Source: Collybia mongolica (lineage: Eukaryota; Basidiomycota; Agaricomycetes; Agaricales; Clitocybaceae). From it: 64,000 nt of DNA. How positions within the stretch are numbered: the first letter of the stretch is position 1; each line of letters starts with the position of its first letter. Shown piece after piece: positions 46,235 through 58,600 of this stretch. Under the pieces are notes generated by a model. The model was not told where the DNA came from. It worked only from the letters and a program-made list of their open reading frames with translations, and made no database searches. The stretch covers positions 4,340,001 through 4,404,000 of the forward strand of contig JAAXNY010000005.1 of the NCBI GenBank assembly GCA_013420905.1. Reading direction: 5' to 3'. A program made the position numbers and the translations under genes.

Positions 46235-47187
46235 TTTTTTTTTTTTTTTTTTTTTGGTCAAATAATATTAAGCACATGTGGGTTTGACCCAGCTACATGC
46301 GGGCATGGACACCTATTACCACTAAGTAATCTGTAATGAGCCATCAGGGTGGAGCTGTACACTAAGTTGCTCTCCAGGTCATATTACTGGTCTAGACTGA
46401 GGATACCTGCAGTCCAACGGTATTGTACTGTACCATGTCTGAACCTCCCAATGCCTTAAAGGTTTGCCTTTGCTTGTCGGGGCATGGTCCCCTCCCTTCA
46501 CGTTGGTACCCCGTTCCACTCCCCCCCTGGTATTTTCAGGGCACCCTGGAAACCCATTACTCCCCCCCAATGTTGAAGATAAATGTCCAAACTAAATGAA
46601 CGACCCATACCTCAAACCTGCTCCCCCTCTCCTGAATCCCCCCTATTACTTTCCCCCCTGTTCCACACTGCTCTCCCAAAGCAATGACTCCCCTCATAAT
46701 GAGGCCACCAAATCCCACCATTGGTCGATAAACTGGCATTCTCCCCAAGAGGTGTGCTTTGTGCAGGGACAGTAGCTGATTGGGGGCCAGACCCCTTCCT
46801 CCTTTTGTATTTGGGTGTAGTGGTTAAGCAAGTACGAATAAATCATCGAGAATGTTGGTGGTGACGCTCCCTAAGGATCTGTGCAAAGCAGAGTACTAGA
46901 GTTGTGGTGTCCTCATGTGGCCTGGTAGTTGATGAGGTGGATGTGAACGGATTAGTGAAGCCCCCAGTACAGGCAAGATGAGATGACCCTGCAGATAGTC
47001 AGGATCAGCTCTGATAAGTTAAAAATTTGGATATGGTATAAAAGGATGGTGGCCCAGGCCGAAAGAGTGGTCTGATGAAAGGCGATGTCGATTAGGGATG
47101 AGGTGTTAGGTAGTTTAGGGACGACCTAGTGCAGGAGGGATGAATTCCCATGGTTGGATGGTGGTGGTAAAAGATCAAGAAGCATCG
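46235..47187 (-). mobile_element. retroposon, ~950-bp family, copy 1, 15-bp target duplication
   Basis: On plus it starts with about 21 T, so on minus it ends in poly(A). The 15-bp target duplication GATCTATTCCACCAT lies at 46220-46234 and 47188-47202. The right arm of the surrounding inverted repeat retains an unoccupied site. Highly similar to 55004-55950. No long protein frame, so it is non-autonomous (SINE-like in behaviour though long) or the 3' part of a LINE. Confidence 0.88.
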
Positions 47188-47474
47188 GATCTATTCCACC
47201 ATATAAGTATACCAAATACATGACAACAATCTGAATGCTTATTAGTATCCATGATCCTGAGAAAAGTTAGTTCTGATGGTTTTTGTGTTTTCTCCATAAC
47301 CAGGCAAGCTATGGCATTGGGTTTTGTGCACAGGTATTGCTTGTTTACTTGGTAACATTTTCCCATGGTCACATGACCTCTATAAACTATCATCTACATT
47401 GTTTCTACTCATTTACAACTTCCTGAATGTGGAATGGAGCCACACAGTGTGTTGGCCCACTCCACCCAAGTAGG

Positions 47475-48735
47475 CATTTGGATCAATATTACTTCCTTAG
47501 TGATTTAACTATTTGGTATATTCTTTGTTTATTAATTGTCTTAAAATTTAAACAATTAGTTTAAGTTTCACAATTGGGTAGTCCAATCTATAAATAGGTA
47601 CATTGGATAAATACTGTGGGTGTACCAGAAGTCTATATCAGCCTACTAGAGCTGTGCAAATAGTACAGGGGTAAAGTATTAGTAAGAAGTAAACTAATAT
47701 TTGTAAAAGGAATAAGAACATATCACAAGGTAGATAGAATTACACCAAGGTAGTCTCAAGGTATACAGCAGCATATAGGTGCATATACAATAGAACAAGG
47801 TATAGATGTGAGGCACATATGCACTCACCTTACACATCTGGTTTGGGCACAGGGGTGATTGGCACTACTTGGTCTAGACAGCACATCCAGGGGTGCACAC
47901 CCAGCCACCAGGTGATGGTTCTACCATATGGAATACACCACTGCATCATCCATGTCCACCATGCTAGCTGCTCACTAGCAGATGTGGTCAGGCAGTCACT
48001 GGTAATATGACAGGTGCCTCTGTAGTTCTTGCTGCAGCTCTTATTGTTGTGATTTTGCAGTTGTTATTTTCACTGAGAGGGGTGGGTATGAGAGAGGGTG
48101 GTGGTATCCATGGCAGTGGGACCTGGCATTGTACTTGGCAGTATTGTGCACAATCATATGGCAGGGAGGTGATGGGTGGGGCAGCTGGGAATGTAGTGGT
48201 GGAGGTTGACAACAAGGCTGATAGGTGATGTAGTACCTATCAACAATATTTAGCCATTGCCAGTAATGGCCAAGAGTAGGCAGCAGGGGTCATTATAAAA
48301 ACAAGCACCTTGGACTTACCAAATGGTTAATCTGCATGCTTTATGCACATGACATGTAACCTTGAGGCCTTGTATTTGACTCTCCAAAATATTGCATTTT
48401 TGTGCATCAAATAAGCAATGGTAACTATGATTAAGTAAGCAATCTGGACAGTCTGCATGGACTTCATGAGGAGTTGTTCCAAACTGGGTCTGAGCATCCA
48501 AGTAACAGTGTGGATTTATGGACTTAGCTTTGACTTGGCTCAGATGCAGACTGCCAATTAAGCAGGGCTCCCTGCCAAACAGGGTCTGAGCTCAGACTGT
48601 AGACACCTGCATTTGTCTGTGTGGTCTGTGTGGCCCATATAGCTCAGCATAAAGTCCCTAGAGAAGCTACTGAGTTGGTTGTATATTTGGAATATACAAT
48701 TATGGATCTACATTTCCAAGTTTGTTAATTTTTTC
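47475..48735. other. loop of the long inverted repeat
   Basis: CpG-poor DNA. Frames up to 75 codons near 48000 are not gene-like. Confidence 0.45.
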
Positions 48736-49599
48736 ACTTGGGTGGAGTGGGCCAACACACTGTGTGGCAGGTACTTGTTCTTTCTTTCTTTTCTTAGGAG
48801 AAATAAGTCCATTCCACATTCAGGAAGTTGTAAATGACTAGAAACAATGTAGATGATAGTTTATAGAGGTCATGTGATCCTGGGAAAATGTTACCAAGCA
48901 AACAAGCAATGCCTGTGCACAAAAACCATCAGAACTTACTTTTCCCAGGATCATGGACACTAAATGAGCATTCAGATTGTTGTCATGTATTTGGTATGCT
49001 TATGTGATGGAATAGATCATGTGACATATGTCAATATATAGAGAATTCAATCCTCTTTGTATTTCAGGTAAATATAGTAATAGTTGTTGATTTTTCCAAT
49101 GTTTAGGATAATTTCCCACAAGGGTCATGTTTGGTAAGGGTCATTGTTGTTATAAGATGTTTGTTCATCTTTGGTATAATACACAGACCTTCAAAACTAG
49201 CTGAATCTGGACATTTCTAATATTTCGCTCAAAATGGACTGTGGGAAAAATATGCTCAACAAGGAAATTGTAGAGCCATGTTTGTACATTCCAAACATAT
49301 AAAAACAAAGTTAATAGCTTTACTGGTTATGGAGAAAATCACAAAATAAATTTTGAAACACAACGCTTTGAAATATTAGATATGCATAATTTTGATGGCA
49401 TCATCAAAGGCATTATGTAAGCATCCCAAATACATGCAAATTATGTCACACTACTTTGTATTTGTGGAGAAATGCTGTAAAAAGCCATAAGAGAAGAAAA
49501 ATCCCATTATGGAAATATTTTCCCACAGTGTTGAAATATGAATGAATGAATGAATCACCTTTCTGCCCGAAAACTGGGTTGATAAAGAACTCGTAACAT

Positions 49600-50415
49600 A
49601 GTCCATCTCTGAGAGTCTGAGTCCCCACTTTACCAGCTGACTTGTTTTTAAGGAAAATGCCTAGATATATATTGTTACCTTTTATTGGTGGATATTTGTA
49701 TATGATCTATAAACACCAACTTCTATTGGCATAACCATGGATATGGGTGAAGTTGTAAGGGGATCACTTGTTTGTCCACATCTAGCCATCAGAATCACTA
49801 TTGCACAGCTTGCATAGCCTCACTGTTATATCTATTATTCTGACACACACTGCTTTAACCCCTTGACAGATAGTAGTTTACTCTGGACTAACATATCACA
49901 GATGTATTGTTACATCAGTAGAGTTACTGATATCAGATTCTGTTGTTATTTGAGACATAGGTACAATGTACTGTATATAAGGTGCCCCTTCCTCTTCATG
50001 GAAGGGCACCTTTGCAATAGACTTGGGCTGTGTTCTCTACTCATAGTCAAGCCTCTAGTGCTCTATGCTCATCCCTTCCCTGCATGGCTATTCATACTGT
50101 GTATACTGCTCCCTGTCTGAGCCTCTTGGCAACATGACCCCTTACAGAAGTGCAACAAGTATTTGGCAAGCTCAAATGTGTGGTCATATTACATCTTCAT
50201 GTTGTGTATCCATCAGGCCTTCCATGATGTCAAGCTACTCCCTGTACCCTACAATCTAATTCTAGGACCATGCCTGACAAGTGTTCCAGAACCAAACTTA
50301 TCAACAAAATAAAGTTGAAGAGATTCTGGATAGCTAGTTCTATTGCAACAACCTGGTTCTAGAAATATAAAGAAAAGTTAATCAAAAAAAACATAAGGAC
50401 TCATATCTGCCAGTA
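49600..50415. other. AT-rich intergenic DNA
   Basis: No gene or repeat recognised before the SPT5-like remnant. Confidence 0.4.
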
Positions 50416-51729
50416 ATGGCCCTCTACCTCAAGTATATAGCTCTGGGCCACTTTGTTGAAGTGCAGAGCAGCCCTCTGCGAGGGGAACAGGGATGGGTGG
50501 TAGGGGTTGAAGAACAAATGGTCTCTATTACCGAACGGCTGGAACAAGAGGTACATGAGGATTTCGTCCTTCACAACGCACTAAAGGTAACTAAACAGTT
50601 GATATATTTTCAAGTAACTACTAATTAATGTCCAACAGCCAAACAAAGTCCATAGGAATTGGATCAAAGTTATCAGCCCACCGATTACACTCCATGGACA
50701 TGCTCCAGTATCAGACGATGAATTGACAGGCCTTATGAAGCGTGACCATATGCCTTGGAAAGGCATGGAAGTCATAGTTCAGAAGAAAGGTCATATAATG
50801 AGAGGTTACCATGCAGTTGTCCAGGATGTTCAGCAGTCGCAGGAGACTTTGAGTGGCCTCAAAGTAACTGTGCAATTTATGCACCTCAACTGAGCAAATC
50901 CCTTCACCAAGCAGGTTCTGGACTACAATGATATTGTGGAAGTGCGGTAAGTCATTTCATATCTACTGATAGTTAGCTTGGCCTCATTTTCATTAAGCTC
51001 TCATCGTAAATTATATGACTTTGCCCCCACCAAAAATAAAATATTTACACCCCTTCCCACTCATTTTATCACAAATCACCCACCAGCGGCCTCACAGCCT
51101 ATCCCCGAGCCATCTGGAAGTGGCACTCCAATGCCCGACTTCCACTACCTCACACCAGCTTGGAATCCATCATCAAGGACTCCACTCACACCACTCCCAC
51201 CCCTTGAGGCTGGGCCAAGTACCCGGATATATTCCCCACTCCCTTCACCACAGCTGCAAGGCCCTGTCCACCCACTATTAGACATGCGGCTGGTTGGTCA
51301 AAAGGTGAAAGTGCTGGTCACTGAAGGGAAATAGAAGAGTAAGGAGGTAGCCACTTTAGTCATGGAGACGATGGAGAGTTATCTATCTGTTCCATGCACT
51401 ATACCACTTCAGAACTCTTGTCACTGGAGCAAGTTACTCTGAAACATCCCAATCCAACGTGTGACAATGGCTTGCTTCTTGTAATTGAGGGTGAGCATTG
51501 TGGTAAATATGTCTGGTGAATTCACCATCAATATGATGGTGACAATGCATTTGTTCTTTTAGCTGTGATCAACTGGACAGAGGATGGCCATGAGAGTTTA
51601 TTGGAGGAGCATTTTGAGCTCAATCCCAACAAACTCTGTGTTGGTATTGAGACTAAGGATGAGAAAGCCTGTGGTGGTGAGCTGATAGCCAGCCTTCATG
51701 AGGAGGCTCAAAAAACTCGCGCAAAATAA
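50416..51729 (+). pseudogene. SPT5-like KOW-domain protein gene, dead
   Basis: Exon 1 (50416-50586) reads GHFVEVQ..PLRGEQGWVV, a KOW-type start. After an intron come PWKGMEVIVQKKGHIMRGYH and LKVTVQFMHLN, a second KOW-like unit, then a Pro/Ser-rich linker (51050-51290), MRLVGQKVKVLV, and a C-terminal unit with NGLLLVIEGEHCGKYV and NKLCVGIET. Fungal SPT5-like repeats of this layout bind nucleic acid and RNA polymerase; this family is expanded in basidiomycetes. In-frame stops are TGA 50891-50893, a TAG near 51331 and TGA 51517-51519. The last lies at YVW*IHH, where family members, as I recall, read YVRRIHH, so both Arg codons look like CG-to-TG changes. Confidence 0.72.
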
Positions 51730-52300
51730 GTAGGGGCACTATTAACATAATCCTTCTATAATATATACATTGCTTGATAATTGACATGCCCCCATCCTAT
51801 CCTAAGTATGACTTAATTTCTGTCATTTATGCTGTCTTCCTTTTTCTATTATCCTATGGCCCAGTTTACTTCCCTGCTGCCTTTTTTGTTGGAAATTGAA
51901 GTTAAATACTGGGTTTACTAGGCTTCCACCTTCAACATGTATATGTATTGTAATATCCTTTTCATGATCAATTATACAACCAAAATGCAGTTAAGTGTTG
52001 CACATACCTTGTCTTTCACAGATTGAATAATGCTGACTCCCATTTCCCCCTTGCCATCCTCAGAGACTTTCCTGGAATTCTTGACATGATTATTATCACC
52101 TGCATCTGATGTTCAGCCTTAGCACCACTTGTTGAATTGATCTATACCTATTTCTTTGGTTGTACTGGCCTCCCTACTGGAGGTGTTGGAACAATACAGA
52201 ACCCACCTGACGTATTCCGGTAGCCCAAGTTGATTTACTGGACCAATGGATTGTTTGCGGTCAGAGTCTGTTTCGGGCTCTGTCACACTTTCTATGGTGT
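51730..52300. other. AT-rich intergenic DNA
   Basis: No gene recognised. CG dinucleotides reappear from about 52200, which may mark the edge of the younger LTR insertion. Confidence 0.35.
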
Positions 52301-53850
52301 TGTGGCCATCCTCGTCAATGCACGGTGATAGGGCCCGAAATTGTTTGCACTTATAAAGTCGACAAGTAAGGCTATTAGTATCATTTCTAATAACCAAGTA
52401 AACAGTAATAAAGGATTAGAGTCGAGCTCCAAGACGGCTAATCAGAGTGAACTAGTCTAATGGATAATACACTATCAGTACAGAGGACTATGAGTACGGT
52501 CTATTATTAGTCCTATTCACCATGCCCGGTTACAACCTCGGTGTCTTAGTTCATAAGTAACCGTTGTAGTATGATATCATTAGTCCGGGGATCATCATTA
52601 ATAGGAGAAGTAATTGTAAATTCGGGACTTGCACAACCCGATCCTAGTCAGGGGTACTTGGTGTTAACTACCGGAAGCGACGGGACCCCGTGAATAGCAA
52701 CCGGGACAATCAGGAGGAGTAAATGACAGTGCCGCGCTGTTTTAAATAACAAAGCGCGCGGTTGTGACTTGATAAGAGTTTAGCCAGCTCTTTCAATATT
52801 TGATAAGTAACCAGTAAATGGCATAATTGGCACGCATGGCGCGCGTGCCAAGTTGTAGAGGATACATCAGCATTGAATACAGGTTCTTGGCGCGCGGGAG
52901 CGCGGTTCCGTGTAAAAATTACAATTCCGTATGATATTTAGTTTGTACACTATAAATAGACTGTAGATGAGTAGCGCTAAGGCAAGGAATCTTGCCCCCA
53001 CTTCGCGCGACCATAGAGTATATAAATCACATTTGTTAAAACACTATTGCGTGCCCGAATTAAGGATCAGATTGCTTCAACGTGTCTTGATTGGAATTGA
53101 TTGAAGAACTACAGAATTAAAGAAACTTAGTTCACTTGGAACTTAGTACCGTATTGTCCGTTGGAATTACTAGGCACTTGGCCTTAGTGCACTTGGCACT
53201 GTATTGTTTGATAAATCGCTTGGACTTATAGATCCGCTTGGGATCATTAATAATTGAACGTACACTTGGTACTCAGTCTATTGGATCAAGAGATATTATA
53301 AATATACCTAGCAGGTTTTTAAACCTGTGTTGAAGCTTTTGTCTAAATCAAACCCGTTGAGAGATCATTGGAAAGGGCTTTGGCTAGTACTATTCAAAGC
53401 TTAGTGCTTCTAAGCACTTGAACCCGAACTCAAAACAGGCGATTCCTACTGTTCGTGTGTTGATTGTTAGGTTTGGTGTGTGTGTGTAAGGGATTACATT
53501 TCATAGCATCAGCGCACTTATAGCCCAGGAGCCCCCTTTCAACGGACTCGCAACACCACTGTGAAGTATTGAGGAACAAGACATGGTAGGCATGAGGTAT
53601 GCGTTTAGTATGACGAGCTATAATTTTACTAACTCAAATAACACTATATGTGATTTCACTACTCTACGGGTGTCTTTTCCAACACTTGTTCAGAGATCCA
53701 TGGAGCCGCAATAGCAAAACCCTCTGCCCCAATATCCGACATTAGAACTCATCAAGCGACAATTAAGTGAATTGGAGTCGGAATTCCTCATTCTGACCCT
53801 TGCACTAGTGTCAAGATTTTGTGTTTTCCGCTTCCGCGTCAATAGTGCCT
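52300..53850 (+). mobile_element. LTR retrotransposon remnant: LTR, primer site, start of gag
   Basis: A region with normal CG content inside CpG-poor DNA. A TATAAATAG box is near 52951, and a possible LTR end GGATTACA is at 53491-53498, followed by TAGCATCAGCGC (53504-53515), resembling the TGGTATCAGAGC primer site used by many Ty3/Gypsy elements. An ATG at 53700 opens a gag-like stretch (LELIKRQLSELESEF) that already has TAG at its fifth codon. No pol and no second LTR seen. The left edge is not defined; 52300 is a guess. Confidence 0.45.
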
Positions 53851-53937
53851 AACCATGGAGCATATCCATGGTTGAATTCTTAAGGATGCAAGACATCTCT
53901 CCTCTCCCTCAACAACTCAATCCTCACAATTCTCATG

Positions 53938-54837
53938 ACTAAATCCTCAGCATTGAAAGTCAATAAGCATGGTGGCAAGGTCAAGTTGGGGTCAACTCCT
54001 GCCAAAAATAAAGTATTAGGTAGTTGCCGCTTCCTCTAGTAGGATGATTTCACTAATTGTATTACACCTGAAGTGGCACAGACCATGACCCTACAAGCTA
54101 AGCTGAAGAAACTACAAGGTACCTATATCCGATTTATTTCTTCTTCAATGTGCGCTCAACTTCGTCAATACCATCAGCCAAGAATGACGCCCTGCGCAAA
54201 TCCGCTGCTGCAAAAGAGATAACATTGGACTTGATACCACAGCCAGCGCGCGGCTCTAGCAGAAAGAAATTTAACTTACAGTTTGCAATGTGTTTAGAAG
54301 ATGACCAGGATTTATATACATCAATTCACGTAAGTTTCATTTTTATTCATGGAATCTATCTGATTATCTATAGCATTCTGTTTGTGAATTGACTGCCATG
54401 GCAGGGATCGATTACACCCTTTCATGGCACCAACAACCCAAACCAATAATAGCCCGAATAATTGCTGTAGTAAGTCTCCTGTTATTTACCCTCCCTTTGA
54501 CTAACAAAGTTGTCAGGCTCAAAAGCGCCACAAGTACCTGAACTGATTTGCCCATAGCTGGCCTGTTGAGGAATTTATAAAATACAACCTCAAAAACAGG
54601 CGCGCCTATGCTTGTCGTCACGGATATCTACCACCACCCTCAACACTCACCCATAACACAGATGATGATGATTGAGAAATGGAAGCAGATGAGGATGGAA
54701 GTGAACATGGCGAGAGTGATGACATGGACACAGCCATAGGAAATGGGGACCGAGAGGATGGAGATGAGGGCAAGGGCAATGAGGATGGGGATGAGGACAT
54801 GACAGGTGAATCAGACCTAGAAGAGGAGAACTTCTGA
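53938..54837 (+). pseudogene. expanded Agaricomycete repe-family gene (FNLQ..M.L.DD.DLY type), copy 1
   Basis: Pieces in order: MTKSSALKVNKHGGKVKLG at 53938; KEITLDLIPQPA then KKFNLQFAMCLEDDQDLYTSI at about 54200-54330; SWPVEEFIKYNLKNRRAYAC near 54560; and an Asp/Glu-rich tail ending at TGA 54835-54837. In-frame stops lie between them (two near 54020, one TGA near 54676 after a DDDD run). The same motif order occurs on the other strand at 58600-59797, so this is a dispersed family. Function unknown. Confidence 0.55.
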
Positions 54838-55003
54838 GTAGGAGAATTTTCCAAAATATTCTAATTGATAAACCATACAGATACCATATTTTTTTCATAT
54901 ATAATTGGATTTTTTTGGCACTCTAGTGGATGACTTTCATTTAGAAAAGGCTATATTTTAGGCAATATAATTATTGCATTCAGTGGATGAATGTTTCTTG
55001 CTC

Positions 55004-55950
55004 TTTTTTTTTTTTGGTCATATAATAATATTAAGCGCATGTGGGTTTGACCCAGCTACATGTGGGCATAAACACCTATTACCACCAAGTAATCTGTAAT
55101 GGGCCATCAGGGTGGAGCTGTACACTAAGTTGCTCTCTAGGTCATATTATGGGTCTAGACTGAGGATACCTGCAGTCCAACAGTATTGTACTGTACCATG
55201 TCTGAACCTCCCAATGCCTTAAAGGTTTGCCTTTGCTTGTCGGGGCATGGTCCCCTCCCTTCACGTTGGTACCCCATTCCACTCCCCCCCTGGTATTTTC
55301 AGGGCACCCTGGAAACCCATTACTCCCCCCTAGTGTTGAAGATAAATGTCCAAACTAAATGAACAACCCATATCTCAAACCTGCTCCCCTCTCCTGAATC
55401 CCCCCTATTACTTTCCCCCCTGTTCCACACTGCTCTCCCAAAGCAATGACTCCCCTCCAAAATGAGGCTGCCAAATCCCACCATTGGATGATAAACTGGC
55501 ATTCTCCCCAAGAGGTGTGCTCTGTGCAGGGACAGTAGCTGATTGGGGGCCAGACCCCTTCCTCCTTTTGTATTTGGGTGTAGTGGTTAAGCAAGTACGA
55601 AAAAATTGTCAAAAATGTTGGCGGTGATGCTCCCTAAGGATCTGCACAAAGCAGAGTACTAGAGTTGTGGTGTCCTCGTGTGGCCTGGTAGTTGATAAGG
55701 TGGATGTGGACAGATTAGTGAAGCCCCCAGTACAGGCAAGATGAGGTGACCCTGCAGATAGTCAGGATCAGCTCTGATAAGCTAAAAATTTGGATGTGGT
55801 GTAAATGGATAGTGGCACAGGCCAAAGGAATGGTCTGATGAAAGGCAATCTCGATTAGGGATGAGGTGTTAGGTAGTTCAGGGACAACCTAGTGCAGGAG
55901 GGATGAATTCCCATGGTTGGATGGTGGTGGTAAAAGATCAAGAAGCGTCA
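55004..55950 (-). mobile_element. retroposon, ~950-bp family, copy 2, 15-bp target duplication
   Basis: Same element as 46235-47187 in the same orientation, starting with 12 T. Target duplication GAATGTTTCTTGCTC lies at 54989-55003 and 55951-55965. Similarity to copy 1 is high along the whole length, with scattered C/T and G/A differences. Confidence 0.9.
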
Positions 55951-56016
55951 GAATGTTTCTTGCTCCCCAGTCTGAAAAATCCCCCAAAAATTGTTGAAAA
56001 TCATCCAAATTCAAGG

Positions 56017-56345
56017 GTATGAAATTCATTATGAGCAAGGGGATGAATTGAGAGCCATAGAATTAATCCAGTTATGGTGAAGAATTCATCCAGAGATACT
56101 GTAGCTAATCCCACCTTTAAAAGTATGAAATTCATTCTAAGACAAGGGATGAATAAAAGCCATTTATTTAATCCAGTTTTGGTGAAGAATTCATCCAGAG
56201 ATATTTTAACTAATCCCACCTTTAGAAGTATGAAATTCATTCTGAGGAAAAGGATGAATAAAAGCCATTTATTTAATCCAGCTTTGGTGAAGAATTTATC
56301 CTGGGATAACATGGTTAATATTGCCTTTAGAGGTATGAATAGTGG
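56017..56345. repeat. tandem repeat, three ~105-bp units
   Basis: Units start GTATGAA at 56017, 56123, 56228 and a partial at 56333. Each contains GGATGAAT, TTTAATCCAG..TTGGTGAAGAATT and TAATCCCACCTTTA. Confidence 0.88.
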
Positions 56346-56399
56346 ATGAATCTAAAGGTGCTGACTTGGGACATTCTATGGCTTGAATTCAGCCAATAA

Positions 56400-57020
56400 A
56401 ATACATACTTTCAAGGGGGAAAATCATCTCTTTTTACCTACCCTAAGGGTTGAATTTCCCAATATTTGTAAATGAAATTCATTATATTTCTGTTGTTAAC
56501 ATGGGATGAAATTTATACTTTATAAAGATGACTTCCCACTGCTTAAGTAAGGAAAGGGGGGTTGTAAATTCATCCTCTATGGAGCTCACAGTGCATATAA
56601 CACTTCATTCTAATCTAACCAAAATCTCAATTTCTTCTTTTCTAAATGATTCATCTAAGGCAGTAAAGTCATCCCATAAACCCACTATTTGTGGGATGAA
56701 ATACCTTCTATGCTGAACTTAAATCATCCCACATATTCCACCTTTTATGGGATGAAAGTTCACTCTCTAATAGATTAAAATGATCTAATAAAACCCACCC
56801 ATTATAGGATGAAATTCCCCTCTTTTTCACTGGATTAAAATTGTCCCATATAATTCACCTCTAATGGGATGAAAGTTCACACCACTAAGGGATGAAAATT
56901 TCTGAAATTATGAGAGCAGAAATTCATCCTCTCAAGGGATGAAATATCTGGGATGAAGTTTCATCCCAATTTCATACCCTTTAGATTCATCCACTAAACT
57001 TAGGAAATGCTGCTTTCATC
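56400..57020. repeat. degenerate satellite built on GGGATGAAA / TTTCATCCC
   Basis: The word (G)GGATGAAA or its complement occurs roughly every 57-65 bp (for example 56693, 56750, 56814, 56869, 56893, 56936). Further scattered copies continue at 57570-57790. It follows directly on the 105-bp array, whose units contain the same word. Confidence 0.7.
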
Positions 57021-58600
57021 CATTAAGTGGGGGAAAAACCTCCCCCACCAGGTGCACAGTGGCTTGCTTCTCGAAGCAAGCAGCCCAAGTTCACAAGTTC
57101 TGGTCCAAAAAGGTGTTGTACATCTCTTTCCAATCTTGGCTGTAACCTGATTAATTTCTTTATAGTTGGGAAAAGGAGGCCAGGGGTAAAAAATACACTG
57201 CTACCAGGGCCAGACAAAAGTTTGAGGACACACTCTTTGAAACCATCTGGGCCAATCGATTAGGTTAACTTAATTTTTCATTTTCACACCATTCTTTCAG
57301 TTAATCCCTTTATTTTTTACCAATAGACAAGTAAACTTTGGAAGGGAATTTTCATGGCAGAATAGTGATAAAGAGTATATGTTTGATTGGTCATTGGAAC
57401 AGAAATTACTTTGTACATACTTTACATACTTTTTGTCTTTTTGTTTTTGACTTTTTGAGAACATTGTTTCTGTGATATAGAGTGTGATATAAGATAAGAG
57501 AGAAAGAAAGTTGAAAAGAGAAATGAGTTGTGGAATGAAAGTGTAAGGGGATCACTTGCACTGTGAAACTGAGAATAGATGAAATTCAACCCTGTGTTTC
57601 ATCCTCTTAAATAATAAAGGTAGTACATTAAAAATATGAAATTCATTCACTTAACAATCCTAAAATGTAATGAATTTCATCTCAAAAATATTTGAAAACA
57701 CACCCCCTGTGGAGGGAAAAATGGAGGGAAAACCCCCTTCTAGGGTGTGATTTAGTGGATGAATTTCATACTAATAAGGGATGAGAATAAGTCAATGTCA
57801 ATGTCCATTTCCTCATCATCATCATCATTACTGCCCCCTACTGTATTTCCAGTCTCATTTGTATACCCACATTTACAAGCATAGGTACTGACAAGCATAG
57901 CCATGCTCCATGCATGTTAACAGCACTTTTTCATATCTCCCAAGTCTGACCAACTTGACCAACTTCACTCCAACCACCAACCATGAATGCCAACCCAACC
58001 TCAACTTCACCAACCACTGACAAGACCTCCAAATCAGATCGGATTACCAGATTGGATTTATGCTTGTGTACCTTAGGGGATATGGTTTCCTCAACCTCCC
58101 AGACACAGGGGCTTGATAAAACTTTACTTACCCACTATTTCCCTATAGCCCACCTATGGACACAGTTCCCCCTGTCCCCCTTTTTCCCACATTTCATGAC
58201 TCTTTCTGACTTTAGAGTATGAAATTTGTATAAAAACCCTCCACTTTAATCAGGAAACATATCAAAATACACCTCTCTATCTACCCTCTATTGCACACTT
58301 CTGAGCTCTAAAAAGCTCTCTCTCTCTCTCCATCATGGTTTTAATCCACATTGCACCCTGACTTCAATCTGGAAATGCACTCTTGCACATTGGCACTGTA
58401 GACATTGCACTGCACATAAGTAGCACTCATCACAACTTTGCATTGCTTTTGCCTGTGCCTTGCTATATGCTGCTATTGAGCAACAGTTTGCCAATCTAGT
58501 GAGACAGGCTAATCAGAACCAACAACCAATAACCAACTGCCAATATTCCAACTCAAGTCTGACTTGGTGCAGTATTTCTTTTCTGCAAGACTCCTCTTAA
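57021..58600. other. AT-rich, gene-free stretch
   Basis: Contains a perfect 9-bp-arm hairpin at 57062-57081, a TCA run near 57818, and a CT run at about 58315-58332. No gene supported. Confidence 0.4.

Larger units (their letters stand above)
45637..49599. repeat. long inverted repeat (foldback-like), ~0.9-kb arms
   Basis: Left arm is 45637-46234 plus 47203-47470 (split by a later retroposon). Right arm is 48738-49599. Reading the right arm backwards reproduces the left in order: GAGTTCTTTATCAACCCAG at the outer edge, AATATTTTCCCAC, the CCTTGTTGAGCATATTTTTC block, CAAGGGTCATGTTTGG, and CCACTCCACCCAA at the inner edge. The ~1.27-kb loop has no gene. No transposase is visible. Confidence 0.85.

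Noticed and set aside
46235..46256. T-run as a transcription terminator
   Set aside because: It is the poly(A) end of a retroposon on the minus strand, as shown by the target duplications.
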